DNA from: Petasospora fabianii
Lineage: Eukaryota > Ascomycota > Saccharomycetes > Phaffomycetales > Wickerhamomycetaceae
Direction: 5' to 3'
Length of the DNA stretch: 64,000 bases
NCBI GenBank assembly: GCA_022641835.1
Contig: CP048721.1
Span: 310,001-374,000 of the forward strand
Shown here: positions 39,795 through 48,406 of the stretch, piece after piece
Numbering within the stretch: position 1 is the stretch's first letter
How the letters are laid out: every line of letters starts with the position of its first letter
The notes under the pieces: generated by a model
Seen by the model: only the letters and a program-made list of their open reading frames with translations
Told to the model about the DNA's origin: nothing
The model's database searches: none
Translations under genes and position numbers: made by a program

Positions 39795-41192
39795 ATGAGA
39801 CTCATCAAAATTTATATTTCTGCCCTCGCCTCGACCGGTGTATTGGCTGCTGCTATTGAATATGGTTCTGCCAAGGGTTCCAAACCCTACTCTCCAGTTG
39901 TTGCATCTATCAACGATGGCTTCATTACCCAGAAGAATAGGGATGAATTCGAGTCAGATACTTCTGAGTCCAACACCATTGAGATCCCAGAAATTTGCAG
40001 CAAGGACCAGTATGTAATTCACAGCCAAGCTGATCTTGATGTGTTGTCAGATCTGTGTCATGATATTATGGGGTCCATCATTGTAAGTAACTATTATGGT
40101 CCCGTGATTGATGCTGGTGATATTCTGACCATTGGTGGTGATTTTGTTATTGTTAATGCTACAAGCTTGGTGAGAGTTCAGCTTTCCAAGGTTGCAGCCA
40201 TCTCTGGTATGTTCAAGTTGAATGAATTGACTGCATTGACAGCTGTGAATGCTCCAGCCTTGAACACAGTGAGGGTCATTGATTGGAGAATTTTGCCCAT
40301 CTTGAGTACCGTGAACTTCGATAACGGCATCAGCGAGGTGAAAAGCATAACGATCTCTGACACATCTTTGGTTGGGTTCTCAGGCTTCGAGGTTGACTCA
40401 TTAGAGACCTTGAATATCAACAACAACAGATTTATGGAGATCATCAACTCCAACTTGAGAGGAATCAACGAGAAGTTAAGTATCAGTGCCAACGCTAAAA
40501 ATGCTGTTGTCGCCTTGCCAAACTTGGAATATGCCAACAATGTCACCATCAGAGATGTCGGTTCCTTGTCTTTGCCGAGTATCGAGGGTGTCAATGCCTC
40601 TATGGAATTGATTAACAACAACTTCCTGTCCATCAAGTTCCCAAAGTTGAAGCATATTGGTGGAACCTTGTCTCTTATTGAAAACTTCAACATGAAAGAT
40701 GTCGAGTTCCCGACTGTCGAAGATGTTGGTGGTGGGTTGATGGTTGTGAATAACACCATGTTGAACAAGATCAATTTCCTTCCAAAGTTGAGCATAGTTG
40801 GTGGTGCTATTGAGTTCGTTGGTGACTTTAAGGAGGCCATCTTCAGTAAGTTAAGTTTAGTGAGAGGAAGTGCACAGATCAAGTCTGTCTCAGATAGTTT
40901 TGATTGTTCCAGATGGATTAGAGGAGATGATCAGAATGGCACAACTGCCAGCAACTCCATCATCAGAGGAGGCAAGATTGTTTGTACCAGTGGTAATATG
41001 CAGCAGACTGTCAAGTACGACCAAGACGGTGCTGTTCTTGACGAGGACATCTCCTTCATCGATGATCACGAGTCTGATGACGCTAAGGTTGGAAATGACA
41101 CAAGCAGTGGCGCACACTCCACCTCAGTAACCAAGGCCCTCCTTGGTGGTTACATCATACTCGCTGGAAGCCATTCGCTTGGTCTCTTGTGA
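39795..41192 (+). CDS. SPS2: GPI-anchored cell-wall protein, ECM33/SPS2 family
   Basis: 465 aa. Cleavable signal peptide about 1-19 (LIKIYISALASTGVLAA), a receptor-L/leucine-rich beta-helix body (about 50-375) with repeats such as LETLNINNNRF, LEYANNVTI and GGTLSLIENFNM, then a polar Ser/Asp/Thr stretch. The hydrophobic C-terminus (LLGGYIILAGSHSLGLL) follows a small-residue site around GNDTSSG: a GPI attachment signal. N-glycosylation sequons are present (NAT, NAS, NNT, NGT). Ecm33 and Sps2 paralogs organise the glucan/mannan layers of the vegetative or spore wall. S. cerevisiae Ecm33 is 429 aa and Sps2 502 aa, and sequence by eye does not separate them. I use SPS2 because of the adjacent SPS1-like kinase; ECM33 function is equally possible. 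Confidence 0.82.
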   Translation: MRLIKIYISALASTGVLAAAIEYGSAKGSKPYSPVVASINDGFITQKNRDEFESDTSESNTIEIPEICSKDQYVIHSQADLDVLSDLCHDIMGSIIVSNYYGPVIDAGDILTIGGDFVIVNATSLVRVQLSKVAAISGMFKLNELTALTAVNAPALNTVRVIDWRILPILSTVNFDNGISEVKSITISDTSLVGFSGFEVDSLETLNINNNRFMEIINSNLRGINEKLSISANAKNAVVALPNLEYANNVTIRDVGSLSLPSIEGVNASMELINNNFLSIKFPKLKHIGGTLSLIENFNMKDVEFPTVEDVGGGLMVVNNTMLNKINFLPKLSIVGGAIEFVGDFKEAIFSKLSLVRGSAQIKSVSDSFDCSRWIRGDDQNGTTASNSIIRGGKIVCTSGNMQQTVKYDQDGAVLDEDISFIDDHESDDAKVGNDTSSGAHSTSVTKALLGGYIILAGSHSLGLL

Positions 41193-41496
41193 TCATCGCG
41201 GGATTCTCTTTACTCTTTTGATATAATCTCTAGCCTGACCTTGATGCCTTCTGCTCGCCCTCTAGGTACCATGTTGAACAGGTTTTAGCTTATTTAAGGC
41301 ATGCTTAAAAACTCAATAGTTTTGATGTAGTATTGTTTGGCTCTTTACGATTAGGTGATCGTGGTGTCCGGGTGGGGCTCCACCTTGCGATCGAACGGCA
41401 GAGGCGAAAACGTCCAGCCCACAATCAGTCGTCAATCAACTTCGAGTAGACAGTCCAGATTGTGCTGCCTTCCGTCTTTTACATATTACTCAAGCT
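41193..41496 (+). other. Intergenic
   Basis: 304 bases between the wall-protein gene and the small membrane-protein gene. A GC-rich stretch lies at 41355-41440; no feature recognised. Confidence 0.4.
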
Positions 41497-41871
41497 ATGG
41501 CCCCACCAGTCAAGAGAGAGGACCTCATTGTCCCATACATCCACGTTAAGAAGGTGGCCGATGACAATGCTTCGGCGAACTTTGTGTCGCAGTCCATGCC
41601 TATGGCTGCCATGTTCATGAGAAACAAGCTTCTCTCGTGGTTCACCATCTTCTCTGCAGTTATTGCCGTTTTGTACGAGGTGCACGGCCAGACCACGGTT
41701 GATGGCCAGTCCGGTTTCTTGCGTTTGTTGACTGCCCTTGTCGGTGTCGGTGTCTGCTACATGGAGCTTCTTCTGCCTGGTACCATGATGGGTCCACAAT
41801 CCAAGATTAAAAAGGCTGCTGAGCAGTTGAGCGAGACCGTGTCTGCCGTTTCTGCTTCTGCTACCAAGTGA
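41497..41871 (+). CDS. Small two-pass membrane protein, tentatively Asterix/PAT10 (UPF0139) family
   Basis: 124 aa. A polar N-terminal segment, then two hydrophobic segments at about 48-67 (LSWFTIFSAVIAVLYEVHG) and about 78-97 (LTALVGVGVCYMELLLP), and a Lys/Ser/Ala-rich tail. The MAAMFMRNKLLSW entry into the first segment and the YMELLLPG end of the second recall the Asterix family, an ER component of the PAT intramembrane chaperone complex. The match is by eye only. Codon use is strongly biased as in well-expressed genes, which supports a real gene. It is convergent with FCY1. An unrelated two-pass protein is the main alternative. Confidence 0.6.
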   Translation: MAPPVKREDLIVPYIHVKKVADDNASANFVSQSMPMAAMFMRNKLLSWFTIFSAVIAVLYEVHGQTTVDGQSGFLRLLTALVGVGVCYMELLLPGTMMGPQSKIKKAAEQLSETVSAVSASATK

Positions 41872-42141
41872 TGTTATTCCTATTCATACAGGTGTTCAAT
41901 TCTTGAAGTGGTATCAATAACAAGGGAATACCCTCCTGGGCTATTCTTTATGTTCGATCCCCACTTTTGTTTGCATACGTTTACGATAAGAAGAAAAATG
42001 AAAAGTTGCTACAAGTTGTTGTTTTCTTAAGTGTGAAAATGTAGTCTGTCAGTGTACAGAGTGCAGAGGTCATTATAGGGTCATAACAAGATAAGTTAGA
42101 GAGAGGAACAAAGAATGAGATGATGTAGTGCATTACAAAAC

Positions 42142-42732
42142 TTACTCGGTACCAATGTCCTCGTTCCATTCCTCTGGCTTCTCCTTAATGAACTTGGCCA
42201 TGAGATCCTTACATTCCTGATTGTCCAAGTTGACAACCTCAACACCTCTTTGTCTCAAGTAATCCTCACCACCGACAAAAGTGTCATTCTCTCCCATGAC
42301 GACTCTCTTGATACCATACATAAGGATGGCACCGGTACACATGTCACATGGAGACAAAGTGGTATACATGGTACAGTTCTTGTACACGTTACCTTTGAGT
42401 CTACCGGCATTCTCCAAAGTGGAGATCTCACCATGCAAAGTTGCAGAACTCTTCTGGATTCTCAAGTTGCGGCCGGAACCGAGAACCTCACCGTCCTCAG
42501 TCATGAGACAACCTCCGATCGGAACACCACCTTCGTGCAGACCTATAAGGAAACATGTTAGTATACTTTCATTTGGAAACACATCCGAGAATTAGGGATA
42601 TGGGTCCTGGAGAAGTGGGAAAAAAGAGCGGAGTTGGCTCCGCTTTTAATATAGTGTCCAGATAGGAGAAGACATACCCTTGACAGCTTCATCAATGGCA
42701 ATCTTCATTCCCTTAGCGTCGTCCCAAGCCAT
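42142..42732 (-). CDS. FCY1: Cytosine deaminase, two exons
   Basis: Zinc-dependent deaminase that converts cytosine to uracil in pyrimidine salvage (and 5-fluorocytosine to 5-fluorouracil). Exon 1 is 42678-42732 (MAWDDAKGMKIAIDEAVK); exon 2 is 42142-42542; 151 aa (S. cerevisiae 158). The 135-base intron starts GTATGT, has a perfect TACTAAC and ends TTATAG; the split glycine codon (G|GT) rebuilds VKGLHEGGVPIGGCL. Zinc ligands and catalysis: HGE with His about 55 and Glu about 57, and PCDMC with Cys about 84 and 87. The C-terminal EWNEDIGTE matches the S. cerevisiae end WFEDIGE, which closes the active site. All key residues are present, so the enzyme should be active. Confidence 0.98.
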
Positions 42733-43145
42733 TTTGAAATGTGTTCTATGATGATTAAGAATCTCTGTAGAGTTGAGAAGAGGGCTAAAGGGAATTTAGT
42801 GGAAGATGTTAAAGAGAACACCAACTGTCATTTTTATCTGTGAGGCCCCTGCTCCGACGGTTAATTTCTTTTTATCGGAATAACGTATGGCACGCAGACA
42901 AAAGCCGACGGCGCTCTTTCCACCCGACGGGTTGGGCCCTGGTGGCTTTGGGGAAAGCTTTTGGTAGAGGCAGAACATATGTTCACGTGCAGCTCTTTAG
43001 TATCTACGGTGATCTTATATGGATATTTGTTTGTATTGTGTAGAGGAAAAGGGAGAAGAAAGGCACCCGTGAAGTCACAAAGAAGGGCACCACTGCGCGG
43101 TGAGAATTAAAGAAAAAAGTAGGGCAAGGGGTATCTATAAATTAC
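42733..43145. other. Intergenic, FCY1 promoter side
   Basis: 413 bases upstream of FCY1 and downstream of the phosphatase gene. No recognised element. Confidence 0.45.
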
Positions 43146-44597
43146 TCATTCAACATCAATGTCCTTGATGAGCTCGGTGATCTCGTCCAAATCGACACCG
43201 AGCTCCTGGGCAAAGAAGTGTGGGATCTCGGTGTTCTCGATAGAGGAACCAAATGCGGCCTGAAGTCTCTGGTATCCCTCCTCGGTGTTGGACCAGGCAT
43301 AGATACCAACATCCTGCTGGGTGTGAGCAGTTGAGGTCCAGCCCAAGTTGACAGCAGCAGAGAAGACGTGGGCCAAGTCGACCAAGAAGTCTTCGGATTC
43401 AACAAGACTCTCAATGTCTGAGTCGGTGAAGTTGCTGAAGTTACACTGATCGACCAAGATCTCCTTCAGAACCTCGGTCTTGTTGTCACCTTCGTATTCA
43501 CCGAACTTCTTCTGAACCCACTCAGCAGAGTGTGTCATGTTGTTGATGTAGTTCTCTGGCCACCATTCGTAGATACCGTTGTAACCAACACCAAGACCAC
43601 CGGTCTCGTGGTCAGAGGTGGAAACAACGAGGGTCTCAGTGTCCAAAGAGGAGACTCTGTCAAGGACAGCCATGAATGCATCAGAGTGAGCAATGGTCTC
43701 AAGGGCATGGGCCTTTGGATCGTTAGCATGACCAGCGTGGTCGATTCTGGCACCTTCAAGCAACAAGACGAAACCCTTCTCAGTGTTTTCAGTGGCGAGG
43801 ATAGCCTGCTCCAAGGCAACGAGGGACATCTCAGTCAAGGATGGATACTCAGAGGCGTTACGGTCAACCTCGTATGGGATGTTGTGAGCGGCAAAGAGAC
43901 CGAGCAATGGCAATTGTGGCTCTGTGGAGTTCCAGACATCATACAAGTCATCCATGTTCTCCATGTATGTCCAGCCTTCCTCCTGGGCCTTAGAGATGTA
44001 GTCAACACCGTCCTTACGGGCACCCTTGGTTGGGTACTGTGTGGAGTTAGCACCGTGGAGGTACTGACGACCACCACCGATGACAATGTCCATGGTTTGA
44101 CCCAATGGATGGGTGAAACCAAGCTGCTGGGTGGCAACGAGGTCGTAGGACTTTCTAGAGAGAACGTGTGTGTTTGGTGTACAAATGGTGGCGTCCTGGA
44201 CGAAAGTGGTGGAGACGATACCTGTGGTGTAGTTGAGCAACTTGGCACCTTCGTAGAAAGTACCCTTTGGAACTCCGTTAGGGTCAACGGAAATGGCACC
44301 GTTATAGGTCTTTTCACCCATGGCAAATGCTGAACCAGCAGCAGCGGAGTCAGTGATGTAGTTGGAAGAGGATTGGGTTCTGACAGTACCGATGAGGTAG
44401 TTCTCCATCTCCAAGGTTGCCTCCTCATAGGTCAAGTTGTTTTTGACCTGCAAATACTCTCTAGCAGCTGTGATACCTGAAAGACCAAGACCATCGGCAA
44501 CCATGAAGATGATGTTCTTCTTCTCATCGTACTTGTGTGGGACGGCGGCGACCAATGCGGTAAACAGACAAAGCAGGACAGCGTGTGGGAGCTGCAT
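43146..44597 (-). CDS. Secreted-type alkaline phosphatase
   Basis: 483 aa, alkaline phosphatase superfamily, Pho8-related. Metal and nucleophile motifs are intact: MVADGLG (Asp about 35), ITDSAAAGSAFAMGEK with the nucleophile Ser at about 84, a zinc-site stretch EGARIDHAGHANDP, and STSDHETGGLG. It should hydrolyse phosphomonoesters at alkaline pH with two Zn and one Mg. Unlike S. cerevisiae Pho8, which has a cytosolic tail and an internal membrane anchor, this begins with a cleavable-looking signal peptide (about 1-18, ending VAAVP) and lacks a C-terminal hydrophobic anchor. It carries several N-glycosylation sequons (NLT, NYT, NST, NAS, NMT, NKT). Periplasmic or secreted location is inferred; a soluble vacuolar enzyme is an alternative. 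Confidence 0.93.
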   Translation of the reverse strand: MQLPHAVLLCLFTALVAAVPHKYDEKKNIIFMVADGLGLSGITAAREYLQVKNNLTYEEATLEMENYLIGTVRTQSSSNYITDSAAAGSAFAMGEKTYNGAISVDPNGVPKGTFYEGAKLLNYTTGIVSTTFVQDATICTPNTHVLSRKSYDLVATQQLGFTHPLGQTMDIVIGGGRQYLHGANSTQYPTKGARKDGVDYISKAQEEGWTYMENMDDLYDVWNSTEPQLPLLGLFAAHNIPYEVDRNASEYPSLTEMSLVALEQAILATENTEKGFVLLLEGARIDHAGHANDPKAHALETIAHSDAFMAVLDRVSSLDTETLVVSTSDHETGGLGVGYNGIYEWWPENYINNMTHSAEWVQKKFGEYEGDNKTEVLKEILVDQCNFSNFTDSDIESLVESEDFLVDLAHVFSAAVNLGWTSTAHTQQDVGIYAWSNTEEGYQRLQAAFGSSIENTEIPHFFAQELGVDLDEITELIKDIDVE

Positions 44598-45782
44598 TTT
44601 TGATTTTGAGTAGGTTGTGGTGATGGGGATTAGCCAGATATAGAAGATGAGATGGAACCACGATCGTGATAGAGAGTGGGCATAAAGCAGTCTTTATAGT
44701 CTTCGGGCTCGAGAGGGGCAAGCACCACCCAGGAAGAAGCAACACACGCCACACGTACACCACACGTTGCTCGGATTTACAATTCAACATGGACTATATC
44801 TTGCATGCAGATTGGAACCGTATAAGGACATATTTCCAGAAGGAGCCTAACTCAGCGCAGAAACCGTGCAGATTGGGGTCGGGATTGACTCCGTCATGCA
44901 GCTTCCTGAGGACTAAGTTCGGTCTCGGGGCCATGGTGGGAAAATTCATGCAAGAAAATCAACGTGGGAGCTAAGTCTCGCATCTAAATTAGAGTGGAAA
45001 GTGGAGATAATCGTATGCAGGAGGAGACGAGAGCTCAATGTGTCAAAAGGTGTTCAAAGATATCGCGGTTTTGAGTGTACGATGGCGTAGGGCTTGCTAA
45101 GATGGTGAAAGGACACAAATTTCAATGAATTCTAGACAAAAACTTATCCAATTGACTTCTATTTAGTATCGATAAGATGAATTTGTTCCCCTTTAGGAAC
45201 CAATTGGGCTTCGTGTGGGGATTTCGAGAGCCTGCTGCAGTTCATGTAGTCTGGCCCGAGAAACTCTCGGCATTCTGGGCACTCAAGCACCAGACACGTG
45301 GAGGATGGAGCAGGCGTCAGGAAACAGGGGTAATATCAAGATAAGGAGTGTTAAGGAGTGCCCCAAGTATCTAGCTGATAGGAAGGCTCAATACCTCTCT
45401 TGAGCTCTGTATCTAGTGGCCGGCCATCCCAGATGGTGTTCAGGGTCCTTACGGCCCGATGCAGGGACCTCTGGGGCACGCGACTTACAATGCTTCTCCT
45501 ATCACTTCCTGGGGGCACATGGGCCATTCATGTATGCACGCACTGCGGGTGTTACTCGTTCTCGTTACCCCATGTGGGCCCTCGATAGATGACTGGGTAC
45601 CCATCTGTAGATCTTCAACATCGGCGGGCGTCACCACGAGATCGTCGCACATGCGTCACTCAATTGACTAAATCTACAATCGCACACATGCAAAGTCAAT
45701 TTGTCGAACAGGTAAATCTTATTACAATGAAGCTTGTGAATTATCACAAGACTCTTGAAACATGTGAATGTAGTCGGGATCT
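44598..45782. other. 1.2-kb intergenic region upstream of phosphatase gene
   Basis: Lies between the phosphatase start and the 3' end of the Zn2Cys6 gene, both on the minus strand. It contains three Pho4-core motifs (listed separately). Frames up to 102 codons show no similarity. The part beyond about 45000 has no feature that I recognise. Confidence 0.5.
44763..45300. promoter_or_regulatory. Pho4-type CACGTK motifs upstream of alkaline phosphatase gene
   Basis: CACGTT at 44763-44768, its reverse complement AACGTG at 44961-44966, and CACGTG at 45295-45300: about 170, 370 and 700 bases upstream of the start. Pho4 binds CACGTG and CACGTT. Phosphate-starvation control is plausible for a phosphatase but is inferred from motifs only. 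Confidence 0.45.
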
Positions 45783-47741
45783 TCATTGACTAACAATACC
45801 CTTGAAGAATTCCTCAAAAGTTTCAAATCTCTCAACATCCAATAGCGCACTTCTCATATCGCTTGAATATTCATAGCTAATTTCATCATGGAGTGGTTTA
45901 TAGTCAAACTCGAAACCACCATCCAATGGCGGTTCCAAACCGTTAACAGCTCCACTTGACGCACCATCGGCACTGACACCGTTGACAGACCGCACATCGA
46001 CAAGCGTCTTGATGATCTGACCCACAGTGTCCGTAGCATCATTCCTCGTCTCTCCAACGTGATTAAGATGCCAGTACACCTTCGACACCAGGCTCAGATA
46101 CTGTGTACTGAACTTAGCATCGAACCTGCTCTGGAAATCGTACAATGTAACACAACTGTACACAATCTGTGTGAGTAGGAAAGATGGGGACCCCTTCACA
46201 ATGGATTTTGGAAGTTTGAGGAAGCGGGTAAGAATGGACATGCAATAAGCCATCGCGGTGTTATAAGCAATCTCAATGTACTTTGTGGTCTCAGAGTCCA
46301 CTGAGGACTTGTAAGAGGAGAGGAAACGACGGGAGAGTGTAACATGATAAAAGTCGTAGTTGAACATCAGTACACCAGAGACGTCTTGATGGATCAGTTC
46401 ACTCCATTGCACTTTCCACTTGTGAAGGTCTTCGAACTTGAAGCATTGAAGGTCTTCATAGGTGGAGAACTCTTCGTCACGCATCAGATTCATAATGAGA
46501 TCCTTCACATAGAAGAGTTTATGTGCTGTGCGCGCAAGTTGGACAGCAGCGTGATTCACAGTGTCTTCAAGATTACTTTGGGGGAATTTGATTAGAAGGT
46601 CACATACATCAAAGTAATCGTTTGGGATTGTGTGGGGTCTTCCACTGCCAATAGAGTTTTGGAGATGACTTATGGCGAGAAGGGTAAAGATTCTTACATG
46701 GAATAAATCATCTGGTTCATATCTTTTCTCCTTCACGTTGGTTCTAATCTTGTAAAAATTAGAACTCAGCATCATATGCTTGACACCACTACCCGATGTA
46801 ATCCAATTGTCCAACAATGGTTGTGCTGGTTTTCTGGCTATGTTGTACAGTGAGCAGTACAGAATGGCTTCACAGTCATGGTCTGTGAGAGGAGTAGTTG
46901 ATAGCGCCATCGAGAGCATTTTCCTCACAATCCAATAAAGCTGATGCTGTTCCTCAACATATGAGTAGTTTTCGTCAAATCCCATGGCCAGAAGCACAAA
47001 AACAGCAGAGATTAGTGGGTGCTGCTCGACGTAGTCGTTAGAGATGGATTTAATACCACCAGGTACGATCCAGAAGTGGGCAATGTTCAGAAAGTTTGTA
47101 CCAAGCTTCAGACAAAACTCCTTTCTTGGGTAGTAAAAATTGGTGAGGAACTCGGTGCGACAAAGGTCCATGAAACAGGTGTAGTTGTTAATTCTTCTGA
47201 ATAGCTTCCCGTCTAATCGTGAAATAACGTTAAGTGGAGCATTAACAACGGAGTTATCCAAATAGTTACACTTTCCACCAGAGCTAAAACTTCCCCTGTG
47301 TTTTCTTCCATTCGCAGGGCGGACACTCTCGGGGCTCGAGACATCACCTCTGACAAACTGTACCGAGCTTGAATTCGAGTATGTCCGAGTGTCATGTTGT
47401 AACTCATCTAGTTTCTTTAACACGGCATTTAGTCCGTTCTCCAAGCGATCGAGCCTATCTTCTTCTTCCTCGTCATAAGAAGACTTTGATGCCTCTGCAA
47501 TCGAATTAGCTATCTGATCCATCTTCTCCTCAGTTAGCGAACAATCTATCTTCAACACATTGCAACGATGACACTTTCCCGCAACGGGTTCAAAGTCGCA
47601 TCTAGTCTTGAGCTTACGACATGCGTTACAACTCGAAGTTTTACGACGTCTCTTTGCCGGACGACGCTTCTCTGGTTCCGGGGACAGCGTCACTGCGGAC
47701 GGCGTGCGTAGTAACTCAGGGGTCATCGTATTGTTCGACAA
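45783..47741 (-). CDS. Zn2Cys6 transcription factor
   Basis: 652 aa fungal binuclear-cluster regulator. Cysteines at 38, 41, 48, 57, 60 and 67 give C-x2-C-x6-C-x8-C-x2-C-x6-C, preceded by a basic stretch KRRPAKRRRK. A coiled-coil-like segment (about 95-118, LDRLENGLNAVLKKLDELQ) likely serves dimerisation. The middle (about 185-430) looks like a fungal transcription-factor homology region (HPLISAVFVLLAMGF, FHVRIFTLLAISHL). The C-terminus is acidic and may activate. The target cannot be read from sequence. Because S. cerevisiae URC2 (YDR520C), also Zn2Cys6, sits near YDR522C-524C, this could be its counterpart, but orientation differs and I have no alignment. Confidence 0.85.
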   Translation of the reverse strand: MSNNTMTPELLRTPSAVTLSPEPEKRRPAKRRRKTSSCNACRKLKTRCDFEPVAGKCHRCNVLKIDCSLTEEKMDQIANSIAEASKSSYDEEEEDRLDRLENGLNAVLKKLDELQHDTRTYSNSSSVQFVRGDVSSPESVRPANGRKHRGSFSSGGKCNYLDNSVVNAPLNVISRLDGKLFRRINNYTCFMDLCRTEFLTNFYYPRKEFCLKLGTNFLNIAHFWIVPGGIKSISNDYVEQHPLISAVFVLLAMGFDENYSYVEEQHQLYWIVRKMLSMALSTTPLTDHDCEAILYCSLYNIARKPAQPLLDNWITSGSGVKHMMLSSNFYKIRTNVKEKRYEPDDLFHVRIFTLLAISHLQNSIGSGRPHTIPNDYFDVCDLLIKFPQSNLEDTVNHAAVQLARTAHKLFYVKDLIMNLMRDEEFSTYEDLQCFKFEDLHKWKVQWSELIHQDVSGVLMFNYDFYHVTLSRRFLSSYKSSVDSETTKYIEIAYNTAMAYCMSILTRFLKLPKSIVKGSPSFLLTQIVYSCVTLYDFQSRFDAKFSTQYLSLVSKVYWHLNHVGETRNDATDTVGQIIKTLVDVRSVNGVSADGASSGAVNGLEPPLDGGFEFDYKPLHDEISYEYSSDMRSALLDVERFETFEEFFKGIVSQ

Positions 47742-48406
47742 TAGTGGTGCGATGGCGTTTTAAGGGTACCTGTGCATCTCCTTAGTTTCTTTGTTGTTTA
47801 AGAGCGTTATCTTTCTCGGTCCTGGCTTCCTCCGACGGCCGATTCGCATCCCAAAGGTAATCGGAAAAACCCGGACACCAAATTGAGATTAGCTTATGTC
47901 TGTGTGTTCAAGGCCAGTACGATATCAAGCCAATAATGAACCCATTTTCATGAGATTCTCACGTTTCTCATCACCTTCTTTAGAACAACCAGTTGCGTTT
48001 TGGCTCTTCCTACTTAGACTCTTAAGTATCCATGCCATGCTGGAGAGAATGGTCTCTTGCAATCATGAAATTGCCCACCAGTGCGCGGTACTATAATTGG
48101 TGTCCTAGTATAGGTGACATAGCTTTTCTATAAAAAGACAATAGGGTGACGTTGATAAGATCCATCTTGTAGGTACCCTAAAAATCAATACACCAACAGC
48201 TGAAAAGCTGGGATTTGTGGGTCATAAGGCTGGCCCAATCACATGCGACAGCAGAAACCCGTACACCATATCCATTATTGGAAGTTGGCCCGGCCCCCGC
48301 AAGCGATAAGGTGCCGTTCGTTCCTTGACTTATTGATTAAAAACCAGCGCCACTGGCTCATTTCTATCCACGAGAAGGAAATCCCAGTGAGTAAACACAC
48401 AAAAAG
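47742..48406. other. Divergent promoter Zn2Cys6 gene / PRC1
   Basis: 665 bases. On the PRC1 side there is a TATA box and two GATAAG motifs (listed separately). No coding frame of note. Confidence 0.55.
48129..48310. promoter_or_regulatory. TATA box and GATAAG motifs upstream of PRC1
   Basis: TATAAAAA at 48129-48136, GATAAG at 48154-48159 and 48305-48310, all within 280 bases of the PRC1 start. GATAAG is bound by nitrogen-regulated GATA factors, and vacuolar proteases are commonly raised on poor nitrogen. Motifs are seen; control is inferred. Confidence 0.45.

Noticed and set aside
43530-44333. 267-codon frame antisense to the alkaline phosphatase
   Set aside because: Antisense of a codon-biased gene; low-complexity Val/Gly-rich product.
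44666-44974. 102-codon plus-strand frame upstream of the phosphatase gene
   Set aside because: Overlaps the likely promoter, no similarity, ordinary composition.
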